DNA from: Candidatus Aminicenantes bacterium UBA2199
Lineage (GTDB): Bacteria; Acidobacteriota; Aminicenantia; UBA2199
Direction of reading: 5' to 3'
Length of the DNA stretch: 17,070 bases
NCBI GenBank assembly: GCA_002327965.1
Contig: DCVB01000095.1
Span: 85,840 to 102,909, forward strand
The notes beneath the pieces were generated by a model, which did no database searches, was not told where the DNA came from, and was given only the letters and a program-made list of their open reading frames with translations. Made by a program: the position numbers and the translations under genes. Shown here one piece after another: positions 1 through 8,318 of the stretch (the stretch's first letter is position 1; every line of letters begins with the position of its first letter).

Positions 1-1176
1 AAGCTGGCCCGCGAGCATGGAGAGCCCGATCTGCTGGCCAACGGTCTGCACGACATGGGGGAGTTCTACCGCATGCAGGGACGTCTGGAAAAGGCGCTGC
101 CCTTGCTGCGCGAGGCGCTGGCCATCGATCGCCGCATCGGGCATGTGCGGGGCACGATCATTTCGCTGCACGCCATCGCCGACTGCCTGCATCTGCTGGG
201 CCGCTATCCGGCGGCGCTGGCCGCCCTGGAAGAGGCGCGGCCCCTGGCCGAAAAGGCGGGACAGAACCGCGACCTGTCCAACATCCTGCAACTCAGCACG
301 CTGATCCATGAAAAGCTGGGCGATTTCCCCCGGGCGCTGGCCGATCACCGCCGCTACCACGAGCTGTGGTCAAGCCTGTTCGACGAGGAGAGGACCCGGC
401 AGACCGTAGAGATGCAGACGCGCTACGAGGTGGAGAAGAAGCAGCGCGAGAACGAGCTGCTGCGGCGCGAGAAGGAGATCGCCGCCCTCGCCGCCGCCAA
501 GCAGCGCAACCAGCGCAATTTCCTGTTCTTCGTGGCGCTGCTGGTGCTGCTCCTGGCCTCGGTCCTTTACTACAACTTCCGCGCCAAGGCCAGGGCTAAC
601 CGCTGGCTGGAGGAGGCCAACCGCCGCATCGGCGCCCAGCAGGGGAAGCTGGAGAAGGCCTATCGCCAGATGGAGGATCTCGCCCGCCGCGACCAGCTGA
701 CCGGGCTGCCCAACCGCCGCGCCGCCATGGAGGAGATCGAGCGCGAGGAAAAGCGCTTTCAGCGCTCGCAAAAGCCCTTCACCCTGGTCATGGCCGACCT
801 GGACAGCTTCAAGGCGGTCAACGACCGCCTGGGCCACGACGCCGGGGACTTCGTGCTCCAGGCCGCCGCCGCGCTGTTTTCCGGTTCACTGCGCGCCCAG
901 GACATGGTGGCGCGCTGGGGCGGCGACGAGTTTCTCTTTCTGCTGCCCGAAACCGACGCCCAGGGCGCGCGAGTCCTTTGTCAGGCCATCGGCGAAAAAG
1001 TCGGCGGCCACGACTTCGAGTTCAACGGCCGTCACCTGAAAGTGGCGGTCAGCCTGGGTGCCGGCACGTTCCGCCCCAACGGCACCATCGAGGAGTGCCT
1101 GCGCGAAGCCGACCAGGCGATGTATCGCAGCCGGGACGGCGCTGTATCCCTGCCAGCGGACGCCCCGGGCAGCTAG
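1..1176 (+). CDS. TPR-TM-GGDEF diguanylate cyclase, C-terminal part
   Basis: The frame is open from base 1, so the 5' end lies outside the window. Numbered from the in-frame ATG at 55, residues 1-100 are TPR-like helical repeats (for example GRLEKALPLLREALAI and GRYPAALAALEEARPL). A charged coiled coil follows at about 110-150, one membrane helix at 155-174, a second short coiled coil at 185-212, and a GGDEF domain to the end. The active-site GGDEF is at 289-293 and the product-inhibition I-site RAQD lies five residues before it, so the enzyme should make c-di-GMP and be feedback controlled. The family uses TPRs to sense a ligand or partner. No EAL domain follows. The next gene starts one base after the TAG, so the two are probably cotranscribed. 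The activity call is firm; the sensed signal is unknown. Confidence 0.93.
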   Translation, partial: KLAREHGEPDLLANGLHDMGEFYRMQGRLEKALPLLREALAIDRRIGHVRGTIISLHAIADCLHLLGRYPAALAALEEARPLAEKAGQNRDLSNILQLSTLIHEKLGDFPRALADHRRYHELWSSLFDEERTRQTVEMQTRYEVEKKQRENELLRREKEIAALAAAKQRNQRNFLFFVALLVLLLASVLYYNFRAKARANRWLEEANRRIGAQQGKLEKAYRQMEDLARRDQLTGLPNRRAAMEEIEREEKRFQRSQKPFTLVMADLDSFKAVNDRLGHDAGDFVLQAAAALFSGSLRAQDMVARWGGDEFLFLLPETDAQGARVLCQAIGEKVGGHDFEFNGRHLKVAVSLGAGTFRPNGTIEECLREADQAMYRSRDGAVSLPADAPGS

Positions 1177-1177
1177 C

Positions 1178-2272
1178 ATGGCCGTTTTTCCCGAAGTCCC
1201 CGGCTACGAGCTGAAGAAATTCCTCGGCAGCGGCGGCGCCGCCGACGTCTTTCTGGCCGTCGACCGGCGCCACGCGCGCCTGGTGGCGGTGAAGGTCCTG
1301 GCCCGGCGGCGCTTCGCCGAGACGATGGCCGTCCGGCGCTTCATCAAGGAGGCGCGCACCATTTCCAGCCTGCATCACCCCAACATCGTGCGCGTCCACG
1401 AGACCGGCCGCACTCCGGAGCTGCGCTTCATGGCCATGGAGTTCTTTCCCGAGAGCCTCAAGCGCCGCATCCAGGAGCGCGGTCGCCTCGTCCCCGACGA
1501 GGCGCTGGCCATCGCCAACCAGGTGGCCGCGGCCCTGTTCTACGCCCACCGCAGGGGCTTCATCCACCGCGACATCAAGCCCGACAACATCATGTTCCGC
1601 CCCGACGGCACGCCGGTGATCCTCGACTTCGGCATCGCCCGCGTGCTGGAATCGACCACCCAGCTGACGCGCTCGGGCATGAGCATGGGCACGCCGCGCT
1701 ACATGAGCCCGGAGCAGCTCAACGCCAAGCGCGCCGACGGCCGCAGCGACATCTACAGCCTGGGCGTCGTCCTCTACGAGATGCTCAGCGGCGCGCCGCC
1801 ATTCAAGGGCAGCCAGACCATGGCCGTCATCATGAAGCACGTCACCGAGCCGGTGCCGCGCCTGGCGGATGAACTCGCCGCCTATCAGCCGCTGCTCGAC
1901 CGCATGCTGGCCAAGGAACGGAGCAAGCGCCCGGCGACGGAGAAGGAGTGGCAGGAACTGGTCAAGCCCCTGTTCAGGCCGTTCAAGCTGCCCAAGGCCG
2001 GCAAGCCGGAGTTCGGTGCTTTGCCGAAAACGGGCGACCGCGACAGGACGCGCCAGAGCGGCGCCAACGACGAGCCGCCCGCCCGCCGCACGGCCAAGCC
2101 CCAGCCGCGGCGCAGGAAAAACAATCCGCGCCGCCTTTTCCTCCTGAACCTGCTGCTGGTCCTGGCCCTGGCCCTCTGGATCTTCTTCAACTACGAGAAC
2201 ATCCCGGGGATGGTCGCCTCGTTGGTCCGCGCCATCACTTCCTGGATATCGTCATTGCTCGCCAGGATCTGA
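1178..2272 (+). CDS. Hanks-type Ser/Thr protein kinase with C-terminal membrane anchor
   Basis: A 364-residue eukaryotic-like kinase. The glycine loop is LGSGGAADVFLA (16-27), the ATP-binding lysine is K39 in VAVKVL, the catalytic loop is HRDIKPDN (130-137), the DFG is at 150-152, the activation segment ends in MSPEQ (176-180), and the late-lobe arginine motif is around KRPA (250-253). All residues needed for catalysis are present. A basic, proline-rich linker (about 265-318) leads to one membrane helix at about 320-338, followed by a short 25-residue tail with no recognisable extracellular sensor such as PASTA. The ATG at 1178 is preferred because the homologous fold starts at once; the open frame extends to 1058 inside the upstream gene. 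No clear Shine-Dalgarno is visible, so translation may be coupled to the GGDEF gene one base upstream. Confidence 0.93.
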   Translation: MAVFPEVPGYELKKFLGSGGAADVFLAVDRRHARLVAVKVLARRRFAETMAVRRFIKEARTISSLHHPNIVRVHETGRTPELRFMAMEFFPESLKRRIQERGRLVPDEALAIANQVAAALFYAHRRGFIHRDIKPDNIMFRPDGTPVILDFGIARVLESTTQLTRSGMSMGTPRYMSPEQLNAKRADGRSDIYSLGVVLYEMLSGAPPFKGSQTMAVIMKHVTEPVPRLADELAAYQPLLDRMLAKERSKRPATEKEWQELVKPLFRPFKLPKAGKPEFGALPKTGDRDRTRQSGANDEPPARRTAKPQPRRRKNNPRRLFLLNLLLVLALALWIFFNYENIPGMVASLVRAITSWISSLLARI

Positions 2273-2281
2273 ACCGATCTT

Positions 2282-2378
2282 AGTGACAAGTGACCAGTGA
2301 CAAGTGACAAGGAACAGCATTCATCCGAAGCTATTGGCGTTTTCTCCCTCGCTACTCGTTACTTGTCACTCGTCACTG
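2282..2378. repeat. AGTGACAAG-unit inverted repeat between convergent genes
   Basis: The left side is a run of related units (AGTGACAAGTGAC at 2282-2294, then CAGTGACAAGTGACAAGGAA at 2295-2314). The right arm at 2359-2378 is its inverted copy and pairs at 18 of 20 positions, leaving a loop of 44 bases. The pair could fold into a long hairpin in either transcript and end transcription between the convergent kinase and mutM genes, though no T-run follows. The right arm includes the mutM stop codon and its last few codons. I know similar GTGACAAGTGAC units as dispersed repeats in some GC-rich genomes, but this is from memory. Confidence 0.8.
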
Positions 2379-3183
2379 ATCTCATCTTCTGACAGTCAGG
2401 GCAATTATGGCTGGAACGGCCGGATATGCGGATCTTCCCGATGGGCGCGCCGCATACGAAGCAAGGTTCGCCGGCGCGGCCGTAGACGTTGAGATGCTCC
2501 CGGTTTTCGCCGCTTTCATCGGCTACGGTGCGGTAGTTGCGGAGGGTGGTTCCCCGACGGCGGATGGCCTGGCGCAGGACCTGGGGAATGACCGACGCCA
2601 ATCGCCATTGCTGCGCATCGCTCAGGGAGGCGGCGGGGGTCAGGGGATGGATACCGGCGGCGAACAGCGCCTCGTCGGCATAGATGTTGCCGATGCCGGC
2701 CAGGACGGTTTGATCGAGCAATACGCTTTTGACGGGCCTGTTCGTCCGCAGCTTTTTCAGGACCCGGCGCACGGTCTCCGAACGCAGCGGCTCCGGCCCC
2801 AGCCCCGGGCAGGACTCGCCGCGGCAGGGCCACAGGCGCAGGCGGCCGAACTTGCGGGCGTCGACGAAGTGGAGCTTGGTGCCATCGGCGAAAGTGAAGC
2901 ACAGGCGCTGGTGCCGGCGGTCAGCCGAGTCGAGATCCTTCACCAGCTTGCCGGTCATGCGCAGGTGGATGGTGAAAAATGTGCCGTCTGCTCCCTCGAC
3001 GCCGATGTACTTGCCGCGCCGGCTGACGCGGGCCACGGTCATGCCCCGCAGGCGCCGGTTGAATTCCGCCCGATTGCCCGCGACCGTGCGCGGCCAGCAT
3101 ACGCGGACGGAGGCAATGGTCTTTCCCCGGATCCGGCGGCGCAGCTGGCGGGCGATCGTCTCGACTTCGGGCAGCTCGGGCAT
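2359..3183 (-). CDS. mutM: Formamidopyrimidine-DNA glycosylase (Fpg/MutM)
   Basis: A 274-residue bifunctional glycosylase/AP lyase that removes 8-oxoguanine and formamidopyrimidines. The start is the ATG at 3183 because it gives MPELPEVE, in which Pro2 is the catalytic N-terminus and Glu3 its partner; the frame extends to 3204 but that start would lie inside the promoter spacer. K58 in RRGKYIG, the helix-two-turn-helix around VLAGIGNIYADEALF (160-174), R256 in the beta-hairpin and the zinc finger Cys241-x2-Cys244-x16-Cys261-x2-Cys264 are all present. Known relatives stop just after the CQK of the finger. Here eight more residues (MRSVTSDK) follow, most of them encoded by the inverted-repeat arm. 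It is divergent from guaA and convergent with the kinase gene. Confidence 0.96.
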   Translation of the reverse strand: MPELPEVETIARQLRRRIRGKTIASVRVCWPRTVAGNRAEFNRRLRGMTVARVSRRGKYIGVEGADGTFFTIHLRMTGKLVKDLDSADRRHQRLCFTFADGTKLHFVDARKFGRLRLWPCRGESCPGLGPEPLRSETVRRVLKKLRTNRPVKSVLLDQTVLAGIGNIYADEALFAAGIHPLTPAASLSDAQQWRLASVIPQVLRQAIRRRGTTLRNYRTVADESGENREHLNVYGRAGEPCFVCGAPIGKIRISGRSSHNCPDCQKMRSVTSDK

Positions 3184-3191
3184 GGGCGGCC

Positions 3192-3220
3192 AGTATAGTT
3201 CCACGGGTCATTTCTGTCAA
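3192..3220 (-). promoter_or_regulatory. mutM promoter, probably leaderless
   Basis: Reading the minus strand, a perfect TTGACA (3220-3215) is followed after 17 bases by TATACT (3197-3192). Only eight bases separate the -10 box from the ATG of mutM, so transcription should start at or within a base or two of the start codon. No room is left for a Shine-Dalgarno sequence. Confidence 0.8.
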
Positions 3221-3261
3221 TTTTCCGCCTGCCGCGGGCTGAACGACCGAAAAAACCCTTA

Positions 3262-3290
3262 TTGAACCCATGCCGCTTATCTGCTAGAAT
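3262..3290 (+). promoter_or_regulatory. guaA operon promoter, extended -10, very short leader
   Basis: TTGAAC (3262-3267) is followed after 17 bases by TAGAAT (3285-3290), preceded by TG one base upstream as in extended -10 promoters. Ten bases separate the -10 box from the ATG at 3301, so the leader should be only a few bases long. This promoter probably drives guaA, dnaE and the two following genes. Confidence 0.75.
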
Positions 3291-3300
3291 CGGGCCATCC

Positions 3301-4833
3301 ATGGGAAACAAAATCCTGATCCTCGACTTCGGCTCGCAATACACCCAGCTCATCGCCCGGCGCGTCAGGGAGTTGGGCGTCTTCTCCGAGATACAGCCCT
3401 TCCACTACGGCCTGAAGAGGATCCTCGCCGAACCGCCGGCGGGCGTCATCCTCTCGGGCGGCCCGGCCAGCACCCTGGCGCCGGGAGCGCCGCGCGTGGA
3501 CAAAAAACTGTTCGCCGCCGGCATCCCCATCCTGGGCATCTGCTACGGCATGCAGCTGCTCACGCGCATGCTGGGCGGGCGCGTCGTTCGTTCGGCGCAG
3601 CGCGAGTACGGCAACGCCCAATTGTGCCTGGCGGGCGCCTCGCCGCTGTTCACCGGCGTGCGCGACCGCAGCATCGTGTGGATGAGCCACGGCGACTCGG
3701 TGGCCGAGCTGGCTCCGGGCTACGCCGTGACCGCCCGCTCCGCCGACGGCGCCATCGCCGCCGTCGAGGACCGGCGCAACCGCATCTTCGCCGTGCAGTT
3801 CCACCCCGAGGTCGTTCACAGCCGGGAGGGGAAAAAGATCCTGGCCAATTTCCTCTTCGCCGTCTGCCGGGCTCCCCGCAGCTGGAGCATGAAGAACTTC
3901 GTCGAGGAGGAGACCGCCAAGCTGCGCGCGCAATGCCTGGGCAAGCGCGTGGTGCTGGGGGTGAGCGGCGGCGTCGACTCCACCACCCTGGCCGTGCTGG
4001 CGCGCGAGGCGCTGGGCGCGAAGGTCACGTCGATCTTCGTCAACAACGGCCTGCTGCGCCTGGACGAGGAAGGCGAAGTGCTGGATAACCTGCGCCGGCG
4101 CCTGAAGCTGAAGGTCGGCTACGTCGACGCCTCGCGCCGCTTCCTGGCCGCGCTCAAGGGCATCTCCTCGCCGGAACGCAAGCGCAAGGTGATCGGCCGC
4201 ACCTTCATCGACGTCTTCTACGGCGGGCTGAAGGACTTCGACTTCCTCATCCAGGGCACGCTCTATCCCGACGTCATCGAGAGCAACCCCGTGCAGGGCC
4301 CGTCGCAGACCATCAAGACCCACCACAACCGCGTGCGCGAGGTGCAGAAGCTGGAGCGCCAGGGGCGCATCATCGAGCCGTTCAAGTTCCTGTTCAAGGA
4401 CGAGGTGCGCCAGGTGGCGCGGCTGCTCGGCATTCCCGCCGACATCCTGGACCGCCACCCCTTCCCCGGCCCCGGCCTGGCCGTGCGCGTGCTGGGCGCC
4501 GTCACCCCGGCCAAGCTGGCCGTGCTCAAGCAGGCCGACGCCATCTTCATCGAGGAATTGCGGCGCAGCGGCTGGTACGACAGGGTCTGGCAGGCCTTCG
4601 CCGTGCTGCTGCCGGTGCGCTCGGTCGGCGTCATGGGCGACGAGCGCGCCTACGGCAACGTCGTGGCCCTGCGCGCCGTCACCGCCACCGACGGCATGAC
4701 CGCCGACTGGGCCGCGCTGCCAGCCGAGGTGCTGGACGCCGCCGCGCAACGCATCGTGCGCCGCATCCGCGCCGTCAACCGCGTCGTTTACGACGTCACT
4801 TCCAAGCCGCCCGCGACCATCGAATGGGAATGA
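3301..4833 (+). CDS. guaA: GMP synthase (glutamine-hydrolysing)
   Basis: A 510-residue enzyme converting XMP, ATP and glutamine to GMP in the last step of guanine nucleotide synthesis. The N-terminal class I amidotransferase domain has the nucleophile Cys81 (GICYGMQ) and the His168/Glu170 pair (FHPEV). The ATP-pyrophosphatase domain has the PPi loop SGGVDST (222-228), and the C-terminal dimerisation/XMP-binding part has HPFPGPGLAVRVLG (386-399) and ends IEWE. The ATG at 3301 begins the canonical fold; an upstream TTG at 3262 would start inside the promoter and is rejected. The stop codon overlaps the start of dnaE. Confidence 0.97.
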   Translation: MGNKILILDFGSQYTQLIARRVRELGVFSEIQPFHYGLKRILAEPPAGVILSGGPASTLAPGAPRVDKKLFAAGIPILGICYGMQLLTRMLGGRVVRSAQREYGNAQLCLAGASPLFTGVRDRSIVWMSHGDSVAELAPGYAVTARSADGAIAAVEDRRNRIFAVQFHPEVVHSREGKKILANFLFAVCRAPRSWSMKNFVEEETAKLRAQCLGKRVVLGVSGGVDSTTLAVLAREALGAKVTSIFVNNGLLRLDEEGEVLDNLRRRLKLKVGYVDASRRFLAALKGISSPERKRKVIGRTFIDVFYGGLKDFDFLIQGTLYPDVIESNPVQGPSQTIKTHHNRVREVQKLERQGRIIEPFKFLFKDEVRQVARLLGIPADILDRHPFPGPGLAVRVLGAVTPAKLAVLKQADAIFIEELRRSGWYDRVWQAFAVLLPVRSVGVMGDERAYGNVVALRAVTATDGMTADWAALPAEVLDAAAQRIVRRIRAVNRVVYDVTSKPPATIEWE

Positions 4834-7800
4834 AGCGTTTCATCCACCTGCATCTGCACTCGGAGTACAGCCTGCTCGACTCCTCGCTGAAGATCGACGA
4901 CCTGCTCCGCCAGGCCCGCGCCTTCCAGATGCCGGCCGTGGCCCTGACCGACCACGGCTCGATCCTGGGGGCGGTCAACTTCTACAAGAAGGCCCTGCAG
5001 AGCGAGGTCAAGCCCATCATCGGCGCCGAGCTCTACCTGGCGCCGGGCTCGCGCTTCGACCGTCCCAACCGCCGCGAGGACGAGCAGAATTACTTCCACC
5101 TGCTGGTGTTGGTGCGCAACGACCAGGGCTACCGCAACCTCTGCGAGCTGATCACCGCCTCCTACCTGGAAGGCTTCTACCGCAAGCCGCGCATCGACAA
5201 GGAGCTGCTGGAGAAGCACAAGGACGGCCTGCTGGTCATGTCGGCCTGCATCCAGGGCGAGCTGCCCCACTACCTGCTGCGCGGCCAGGCGGACAAGGCC
5301 AGGGCGGCGGCGCGCTGGTACCGCGAGACCTTCAAGGACAACTTCTTCATCGAGCTGCAGGACCACGGCCTGGCCGAGCAGCAACAGGCGCTGCCGCTGC
5401 TGATGGACCTGGCCGCGGAGATGGACATCCCGCTGGCGGCGAGCAACGACGTCCACTACCTGACGCGCGAGGACGCCGACGCCCGCGAGATCCTCATCTG
5501 CCTGCAGACCACCGACGTCATCAGCAATCCCGACCGGGCGATGAAAAAAGAGACCGACCAGATGTACTTCAAGTCCAGCGAGGAGATGGCCGAACTGCTT
5601 GGCCACCGGGCGCCGCAGGCGCTGGCCAACACCTTCGAGATCGCCTCGCGCTGCAACTTCGAGTTCAAGCTCAAGAAATACTTCCTGCCCGAGTTCAAGA
5701 CCCCCGGCAAACTGAGCGTCGACGATTTCTTCGAGAAGCTGTGCCTGGAGGGCTTCGAGCGCATCCAGCACCAGTACCTGGCCAGGGCAAAGCACCTGAA
5801 GCACAGCCGCAAGGAGTACCAGGAGCGACTGCTCTACGAGATCGAGAAGATCCGCGACATGGGCTTTCCCAGCTACTTCCTCATCGTCTGGGACATCATC
5901 CGCCACGCCAGGGAGACCGGCATCCCGGTCGGCCCCGGCCGCGGCTCGGTGGTCGGCAGCCTGGTGGCCTTCGTCATGGGCATCACCCACATCGACCCGC
6001 TGGAATACGACCTGATCTTCGAGCGTTTCCTCAACCCCGAGCGCGTCTCCCTGCCCGACATCGACATCGACTTCGACGCCGAGCGCCGCGAGGAGATCAT
6101 CGCCTACATCCGCTCCAAGTACGGCGAGGACAACGTGGCGCAGATCGTCACCTTCAACCGCATGAAGGCCAAGCTGGCCATCCGCGACATCGGGCGCGTC
6201 ATGGAGGTCAAGCTGGCCGACGTCAACCGCCTGGCCAAGCTGGTGCCCGACGGCCCCAAGGTGGAGCTGCAGGACGCCATCGACAAGACCCCCGACCTGC
6301 AGCGCGAGATCAAGCACAGCCCCGAGTTCATCAAGCTGGTCAGCTACGCCCTGCGCCTGGAGAACAATATCCGCAACACCGGCAAGCACGCCGCCGGCGT
6401 GGTCATCGCCCCGCGCAAACTGACCGAGTTCATGCCGCTGTACAAGACGCGCGAGGACATCACCACCCACTTCGAGAAGGAGGAAGTGGAGAACATCGGC
6501 CTGCTCAAGATGGACATCCTGGGCCTGAAGACGCTGACCATCATCCGCAACATCATCCAGGAGGTGCGCGAGCGCGAGGACAAGGTCATCGACCTGGAAA
6601 ACCTCAACCTGCTCGACGCCCGGACCTTCAAGATCTTCCAGAAAGGGGAGACCGACGGCATCTTCCAGTTCGAGAGCTCGGGCATGCGCGATTACCTCAA
6701 GAAGTCCAAGCCAACCCGGATCGAGGACCTGATCGTGCTCAACGCCCTCTACCGCCCGGGGCCGCTGCAGTCGGGCATGGCCGACGTCTACGTCAACCGC
6801 AAGCTGGGCAGGGAAAAAGTGACCTACATCTTTCCCGAGCTGGAGGAGATCCTCAAGGACACCTGGGGCATCATCGTCTTCCAGGAGCAGGTCATGCAGA
6901 TCTCGGTGCGCATCGCCGGCTTCTCCATGAGCGAGGCCGACGAGATGCGCAAGATCATGGGCAAGAAGGACGTCGCCAAGGTGCCGGCGCTGGAAAAGAA
7001 ATTCCTGGAGCGGGCGGCCAGGAAAGGCTACGACAAGAAGAAGGTCGAGGAGCTTTTCGGCCAGATGAAGACGTTCGCCGAGTACGGTTTCAACAAGTCG
7101 CACTCCACCGCCTACGCCTACCTGGCCTACCAGACCGCCTTCCTGAAGGCGCACTACCCCGTCTATTTCATGTCGGCGCACCTCAGCTCCGAGGCCGACA
7201 AGACCACCACCTCCTCCAAGATCATCCAGTACATCTCCGAGAGCAAGCGGATGGGCATCGACATCCTGCCGCCGGACATCAACCGCAGTCGCGAGACTTT
7301 CCGCGTCGAGGGCGACTGCGCCATCCGCTTCGGCCTGATCGGGCTGAAGAACGTGGGCAGCGCCGCCCTGGGCATCATCCTGCAAGCGCGCGAACAGGGC
7401 GGCGAGTTCCGCGACTTCAACGATTTCGTCGAGCGCGTCGATCTGGCCAAGGTCAACAAGGGCGTGCTGGAAAGCCTGGTCAAGGCCGGGGCCTGCGACT
7501 GCTTCGGCCTCAAGCGCCGCGTCCTTTTCGAGAGCGTCGGCGAGGTGCTGCGCCGCGCCGCCGCCCTCAGCCGCAGCCGCCAGAAGAATCAGCGGCCGCT
7601 GTTCTCCGAGGCCATCGCCGACGACTACATCCCCCGCGAGCTGCAGGCGCTGGAGGAGTGGCCCGAGAGCGAGATGATCAAGGGCGAGAAGGAGATCGCC
7701 GGCATCTACGTCAGCCACAACCCGCTGGAAAAATTCCGCAGCGAGATCCGCAAGGTGTCCAACACCAGCGTCCTGGCCGTCCAGACCCACGAGTTCAAGG

Positions 7801-8315
7801 GAGAGATGATCAAGCTGGGCGGCGTGGTCACCGAGTTCGCCCGCCGCACCTCCAAGAAAGGCGACTCCTATGGCGAGATCTTCTTCGAGGACCTGACCGG
7901 GCGCATCAAGGTGCTGTGCTTCAAGGACCGCTGGCGCGAGCTGGAGAAGGTGCTGAAGGTCGACGTCCCGTACTTCCTGGAGGGGCGCAGCCGCTCGGGC
8001 GGCAGCGACAGCGACAGTGAGGAGACCGTCTACCTGGAGAGCCTGCAGGAGCTGGAGGCCATGCTCAAGAAGAAGGCGCGCAAGATCGTCATCACCATCG
8101 GCTACGAGCAGATCGACGAGACGTTCAACGACAAGCTGCAGCAGAAGCTGGAAAAGAACCGCGACTCGGTCCCCTACATGGTCGTCGTCAACCACCCCGA
8201 CGGCGCCCGCGTCGTGATCAACTCCGAGACCGGCCAGGGCCTGCGCGCCACCGCCGCCATGAAGAAGGATATCGAGAAGCTCACCGGCCCCGACTCCATC
8301 GAGATCATGTTCTAG
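4830..8315 (+). CDS. dnaE: DNA polymerase III alpha subunit (DnaE)
   Basis: The replicative polymerase subunit, 1161 residues from the ATG at 4830, which overlaps the guaA stop as ATGA. An ATG at 4824 would add two residues and cannot be excluded; neither has a good Shine-Dalgarno. Domain order: PHP (1-270), polymerase palm/thumb/fingers (about 280-830), helix-hairpin-helix-type region, OB fold (about 990-1060) and a C-terminal tail. The catalytic aspartates are D410 and D412 in PDIDIDFD and D562 in KMDILGL. The fingers motif GFNKSHSTAYAYLAYQ is intact. The PHP metal-ligand positions look complete: HxH at 8/10, D17, H42 in TDHG, E67, H90, C140, and D207/H209 in SNDVHY. This is the DnaE1 type, not PolC. 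Confidence 0.97.
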   Translation: MKRFIHLHLHSEYSLLDSSLKIDDLLRQARAFQMPAVALTDHGSILGAVNFYKKALQSEVKPIIGAELYLAPGSRFDRPNRREDEQNYFHLLVLVRNDQGYRNLCELITASYLEGFYRKPRIDKELLEKHKDGLLVMSACIQGELPHYLLRGQADKARAAARWYRETFKDNFFIELQDHGLAEQQQALPLLMDLAAEMDIPLAASNDVHYLTREDADAREILICLQTTDVISNPDRAMKKETDQMYFKSSEEMAELLGHRAPQALANTFEIASRCNFEFKLKKYFLPEFKTPGKLSVDDFFEKLCLEGFERIQHQYLARAKHLKHSRKEYQERLLYEIEKIRDMGFPSYFLIVWDIIRHARETGIPVGPGRGSVVGSLVAFVMGITHIDPLEYDLIFERFLNPERVSLPDIDIDFDAERREEIIAYIRSKYGEDNVAQIVTFNRMKAKLAIRDIGRVMEVKLADVNRLAKLVPDGPKVELQDAIDKTPDLQREIKHSPEFIKLVSYALRLENNIRNTGKHAAGVVIAPRKLTEFMPLYKTREDITTHFEKEEVENIGLLKMDILGLKTLTIIRNIIQEVREREDKVIDLENLNLLDARTFKIFQKGETDGIFQFESSGMRDYLKKSKPTRIEDLIVLNALYRPGPLQSGMADVYVNRKLGREKVTYIFPELEEILKDTWGIIVFQEQVMQISVRIAGFSMSEADEMRKIMGKKDVAKVPALEKKFLERAARKGYDKKKVEELFGQMKTFAEYGFNKSHSTAYAYLAYQTAFLKAHYPVYFMSAHLSSEADKTTTSSKIIQYISESKRMGIDILPPDINRSRETFRVEGDCAIRFGLIGLKNVGSAALGIILQAREQGGEFRDFNDFVERVDLAKVNKGVLESLVKAGACDCFGLKRRVLFESVGEVLRRAAALSRSRQKNQRPLFSEAIADDYIPRELQALEEWPESEMIKGEKEIAGIYVSHNPLEKFRSEIRKVSNTSVLAVQTHEFKGEMIKLGGVVTEFARRTSKKGDSYGEIFFEDLTGRIKVLCFKDRWRELEKVLKVDVPYFLEGRSRSGGSDSDSEETVYLESLQELEAMLKKKARKIVITIGYEQIDETFNDKLQQKLEKNRDSVPYMVVVNHPDGARVVINSETGQGLRATAAMKKDIEKLTGPDSIEIMF

Positions 8316-8318
8316 GCC

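Noticed and set aside
2407..3198. Plus-strand open frame opposite mutM
   Set aside because: Antisense shadow; it shows no motif, while the other strand carries all MutM catalytic and zinc residues.
3277..4749. Minus-strand open frame of 490 codons opposite guaA
   Set aside because: Composition is that of a shadow, and guaA on the other strand is unmistakable.
5741..8020. Plus-strand open frame of 759 codons inside dnaE
   Set aside because: Out-of-frame shadow rich in Arg, Pro, Gly and His, fully inside a clearly real gene.
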